Below, in pieces: positions 7,547-10,267 of a stretch of 10,267 nt of DNA. The position numbers and the translations under genes were made by a program. Origin of the DNA: Stramenopiles sp. TOSAG23-3. Lineage: Eukaryota > Sar. The DNA lies in contig LT642831.1 in NCBI GenBank assembly GCA_900128585.1, positions 1 to 10,267 on the forward strand, read 5' to 3'. Below the pieces are notes generated by a model that saw nothing but the letters and a program-made list of their open reading frames with translations, was not told the DNA's origin and ran no database searches. The number at the start of each line of letters is the position of its first letter. The first letter of the stretch is position 1.

Positions 7547-10267
7547 ATGGCAACCTCGCTGTTTTTGGATTGTGAGTGGTCTGTGGAAGCAGACCCAGCC
7601 GGGGGAAATGCAGCCAGCTGCATGTCGTTTTCGCGTAATAACAGGTTTGTTGCCATCGGATACACAGAAGAAAAGACGCGAAAATTAATAGTCAGAGGGA
7701 AGAAAGTACGCCATACCTCGTCGGACGTCGCCGCGAGCGTGTTTGACGTTTCAACGAAACGGTGGATGTGTGTGCGCAGTCTCCGCGCTCCCCAATGTGC
7801 GGACAAGGAAAGTATCGGTGGGATCGTTTGCCTCGCGTGGGCAAACAACGAGAGGCACCTATACGCGGGAACAACGAATGGGTACCTTGTCGCATGGCGC
7901 GTGAAGACGTCAGAGGTTGTGCTTTGCAAGAAGGTACTTTCAGGACGTATCAAGAAAGTTGAGGTAGCATACCCCCGCTGCGCGGCGGGAACAACTCGTG
8001 TGCTAGTAGTTGGCAATGCCAATGTACATGCAAGCCTGCCGAATTCAAAGTATACCGAGGGGGTGCTCGTTCATTACTTTGAGGTCGATTTTTGCCAGGA
8101 ACGCCAACGGGGATATCCCTTTACCGTTTGGCGTGAAATAGCAGGCTCGAAAGAAGACCACAATAGTGTGATAAAATCTGCCTCTTTCGTAAACGTTCAT
8201 CATGTAAATAGCCCAACCTCATTCGCTTGCAACTACATATGTTTGCTAAAAGTGAAAAGACATGCTGATTGGGAAAGTAGAAAAGGCGGAAAACGTAGCG
8301 CATTGATCAACCCGTTCCTTCAGGTTCTAAATTGCGACGACCAAGCCGAGTCCAGCGAGAGGGAAATATCGGCCCCTAAATCGATGAAGAATTTGTGGAA
8401 CAAGGAAGTTTGGGTGGAGTGGCAGCCAGGGATGAAGTTGCTTTTTGTTCGTGCAGCCTTCGGCTCTTTCTTCGTTGACCTTCAAAGACCTGAATTGAAA
8501 AAAAATTTGTACAAAAATCATATGAACAACTTTAAATACGCATGTGGAACCGTAGTTGAAACCTGCGTGAATGGCGGCAAACAAGATTTTGTCGTTGGAG
8601 TACACACCGACACTATCCCGAGCCAACTTTGCGTTTGGGGGAGGGGTAGTAAAGCAGACGTAGAGTTTTACAACGGCCCCTCTCACGGCAATTTGGAGTC
8701 GGTTAGGTACCATGCCAAGAATGAAATGCTTGTGGCTCTCGCCGACACGGGGGAAGTGTTTGTGTTGAGAAAAAAGATAAATTTCAACCTTTGGGGCGGT
8801 AGCATGTACCCTGCGCGCTTCCAGGTAATCTCTAGAAATGTGGAATACACTGAAAGGGAAGACGCTTTTGACAAGTCTGCAAATGGCCCAGGGAGAAAGG
8901 AGGGCGGGAGCGTACACGTGAATAGTACGATAGAGAATACTGGAAGAATCGATGTGGTGGTGCAAGAACACAATAAGTTTTTTGAAGAGGCGGGGGATAC
9001 TACGAATTTTTTCATGGTACGCCCACTGCAGGACCTCTGCGCGATGGAAGCGCCCATAGCAGAGATGGCACAAGGGGACACGTCCGCAGATGCCCCATTG
9101 GGTCTGGACGGCTTTGGCCTGGTTGAAAGTAATCACGTGCCGCTCTCCACCGGCCTGTCGCCCCACGAGAAAGAGATCCGGTCGAAATATAGTCATCGAC
9201 TATCGCAAGCTTCTGAAAATTTCGCAGCCGACCCTGACAATTCCACCCGTGCGCATTTTCACTTCTTGAAAAAGCAATCACAGGTAGACCGCTTCAAAGT
9301 GGTATGGGGTTCAATTGCAAACGATGTATTTCATGCCTTGCAGTCCTACGAATTCTTGGACGAAACGCAGCTGAACGACGCCGATGTCAAGCTGAAATCA
9401 ATGTTGGAAGGGGGGGGGGTTGACGTACAAAAAACTATTGGAACGGGCTTCTGGAACAGGGGGGGGGGGGGGACGTACAAGAAGCTTCTGGAACACTTTG
9501 GCGGAGCGCCAATGGACGTTTTGAACAGGAGGGCAAAGAGGGTCGGGTTTTCCGTATCCATTACTTTCCCCGATGTGATAAATTATTTCAACCGCTCCAC
9601 GTATGAAACCTACCGTTCACTTTACCGCAAAGCCAACGAGGAGAGTCTCCGAGAAAGACAGAAAGAGGGCTGGAAAGAGCTGACGGCCCAGAAAAGGAAC
9701 AAGTATATGAATGGTTTCCTCGGGCAAAAAGTTAACATACGGAGGACACGGAATGAGAAACTACCGTCCATGAGAGTATGGAACGCGGATGAAGATACCC
9801 TTCTACTTCAGCTCATTGCACAAAACGACTTGGCGACATGGCATTCTATATCTCGCTACTTTTCCAATGCCTCGCCAAACGACTGCCTAGTCCAAGGTAT
9901 TTTCCTGGTTGGCCCCGTCATGGCGTTTGGATTTTACAGTAGACGGGGGTACATTGGTGCACATTTTCTGACAAAACCATTTAAAGATTTAGTGTGGGCT
10001 GTAGCCCAACATGTTGGGGACGCATTATCGTGGTCCGACGTCGCGACAATATTCCCGGGGCTCGAGCAAAGAAGCTTATTTCGTGGTCTGAAGGTGCGCC
10101 ACCGGAATCAGATTGGCAGTGAACCCAAACCTGGCCTTCCCAAACCTCGCCTGTCCAAACCTCGCAAAAAAAAACAGCAGTTGCTCGCGGCCGAAGGCCC
10201 AAAAGTGTGGACACAATCAGATCAAAACATTCTCGAATCGCTATGCAAACAGGAGAAAACTTCGTGG
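7547..10267 (+). CDS. RBBP5/Swd1-like COMPASS subunit fused to HMG-like and Myb/SANT-like segments, 3' end missing
   Basis: An uninterrupted 907-codon frame leaves the right edge; an in-frame TGA at 7502-7504 makes 7547 the first ATG. Residues 1-420 read as a divergent WD-repeat propeller in the RBBP5 pattern (for example CMSFSRNNRFVAIGY at 25-39, IVCLAWANNERHLYAGTTNG at 93-112, LCVW at 361-364). The diagnostic part is NVEYTEREDAFD (431-442), matching the RBBP5 segment that binds ASH2L and activates the MLL/SET1 methyltransferase; NLW and a YP-x-x-F spacing before it also match. RBBP5 is a core scaffold of H3K4 methyltransferase complexes in the nucleus. Beyond residue 570 the protein leaves the family. 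Residues 672-722 fit an HMG-box pattern (Y680 to W709-K-E-L). Myb/SANT-like repeats lie at 745-785 (W745, W765), 810-856 (F812, W829) and 888 onward (W888, W907, cut off). A basic KP-rich linker is at 861-876. Fusion is the simplest reading, but a missed intron or merged genes cannot be excluded. Confidence 0.82.
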   Translation, partial: MATSLFLDCEWSVEADPAGGNAASCMSFSRNNRFVAIGYTEEKTRKLIVRGKKVRHTSSDVAASVFDVSTKRWMCVRSLRAPQCADKESIGGIVCLAWANNERHLYAGTTNGYLVAWRVKTSEVVLCKKVLSGRIKKVEVAYPRCAAGTTRVLVVGNANVHASLPNSKYTEGVLVHYFEVDFCQERQRGYPFTVWREIAGSKEDHNSVIKSASFVNVHHVNSPTSFACNYICLLKVKRHADWESRKGGKRSALINPFLQVLNCDDQAESSEREISAPKSMKNLWNKEVWVEWQPGMKLLFVRAAFGSFFVDLQRPELKKNLYKNHMNNFKYACGTVVETCVNGGKQDFVVGVHTDTIPSQLCVWGRGSKADVEFYNGPSHGNLESVRYHAKNEMLVALADTGEVFVLRKKINFNLWGGSMYPARFQVISRNVEYTEREDAFDKSANGPGRKEGGSVHVNSTIENTGRIDVVVQEHNKFFEEAGDTTNFFMVRPLQDLCAMEAPIAEMAQGDTSADAPLGLDGFGLVESNHVPLSTGLSPHEKEIRSKYSHRLSQASENFAADPDNSTRAHFHFLKKQSQVDRFKVVWGSIANDVFHALQSYEFLDETQLNDADVKLKSMLEGGGVDVQKTIGTGFWNRGGGGTYKKLLEHFGGAPMDVLNRRAKRVGFSVSITFPDVINYFNRSTYETYRSLYRKANEESLRERQKEGWKELTAQKRNKYMNGFLGQKVNIRRTRNEKLPSMRVWNADEDTLLLQLIAQNDLATWHSISRYFSNASPNDCLVQGIFLVGPVMAFGFYSRRGYIGAHFLTKPFKDLVWAVAQHVGDALSWSDVATIFPGLEQRSLFRGLKVRHRNQIGSEPKPGLPKPRLSKPRKKKQQLLAAEGPKVWTQSDQNILESLCKQEKTSW
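9410..9494 (+). repeat. 50-bp imperfect tandem duplication with G10 and G14 tracts inside the RBBP5-like gene
   Basis: Each unit has a poly-G tract (G10 at 9410-9419, G14 at 9459-9472) followed by a 22-base block starting ACGTACAA and ending TGGAAC (9423-9444 and 9473-9494, 18 of 22 bases identical). The blocks are 50 bases apart, not a multiple of three, so the two copies are translated in different frames. The G runs encode Gly in the current frame. Long G runs are prone to slippage and to sequencing error. Confidence 0.85.
10124..10168 (+). repeat. three 15-bp tandem repeats encoding a KP-rich linker
   Basis: Three in-frame 15-base units (10124-10138, 10139-10153, 10154-10168), each with a CCAAACCT core, encode P-K-P-G-L, P-K-P-R-L and S-K-P-R-K. 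They form a basic, Pro-rich linker between the second and third Myb-like repeats, followed by KKKQQ. It could act as a nuclear localisation or DNA-contacting segment. Confidence 0.8.

Noticed and set aside
8327-9196. Minus-strand frame of 289 codons
   Set aside because: It lies wholly opposite the RBBP5-like coding frame, whose protein matches a known family. The antisense translation has no family-like features.
9410-9472. Programmed frameshifting at the G10/G14 tracts
   Set aside because: The present frame is already open through both tracts, so no recoding is needed; length error or slippage explains the repeat mismatch better.
1-10267. Mobile element, viral insertion or CRISPR array
   Set aside because: No transposase, integrase, reverse transcriptase, capsid-like frame, long terminal repeats or spaced direct repeats were found on either strand.

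Overview
This is nuclear DNA from a eukaryote, most likely a microbial alga or other protist. The recognisable proteins are eukaryotic: a NIPA-family Mg2+ transporter, an ER/Golgi disulfide-isomerase-like protein fused to ERGIC/COPII-ERV domains, and an RBBP5/Swd1-type COMPASS subunit. The code is standard. The three main genes are long uninterrupted reading frames of roughly balanced base composition. They sit between very AT-rich spacers full of TTA, GAA, CATT and TTG microsatellites. The PDI-ERV architecture is best known from plants and algae and also occurs in some protists, so I do not name a lineage.

Layout. 1-103 (minus): the 5' end of an unidentified gene leaving the left edge. 353-2320 (minus): an intronless NIPA-like transporter about twice the usual length, with a coiled-coil insert and a long acidic tail. 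2321-3676: a divergent spacer with no supportable gene. 3677-5074 (plus): a complete PDI-ERV protein whose active site is CFWS instead of CxxC. 5421-6119: a GC-richer island that may be a small intron-containing or decayed plus-strand gene; its frame is not resolved. 6120-7546: AT-rich spacer with a dense microsatellite block. 7547-10267 (plus): a 907-codon open frame running off the right edge. It begins as an RBBP5/Swd1 WD-repeat protein and continues into an HMG-box-like segment and two to three Myb/SANT-like repeats.

The genes do not form a functional cluster: ion transport, early secretory pathway and chromatin. The most interesting item is the right-hand gene, which joins a COMPASS scaffold subunit to DNA-binding-type modules in one open frame. 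Within it, a 50-bp tandem duplication carrying G10 and G14 tracts is read in two different frames. The second is the unresolved spliced gene candidate at 5421-6119.
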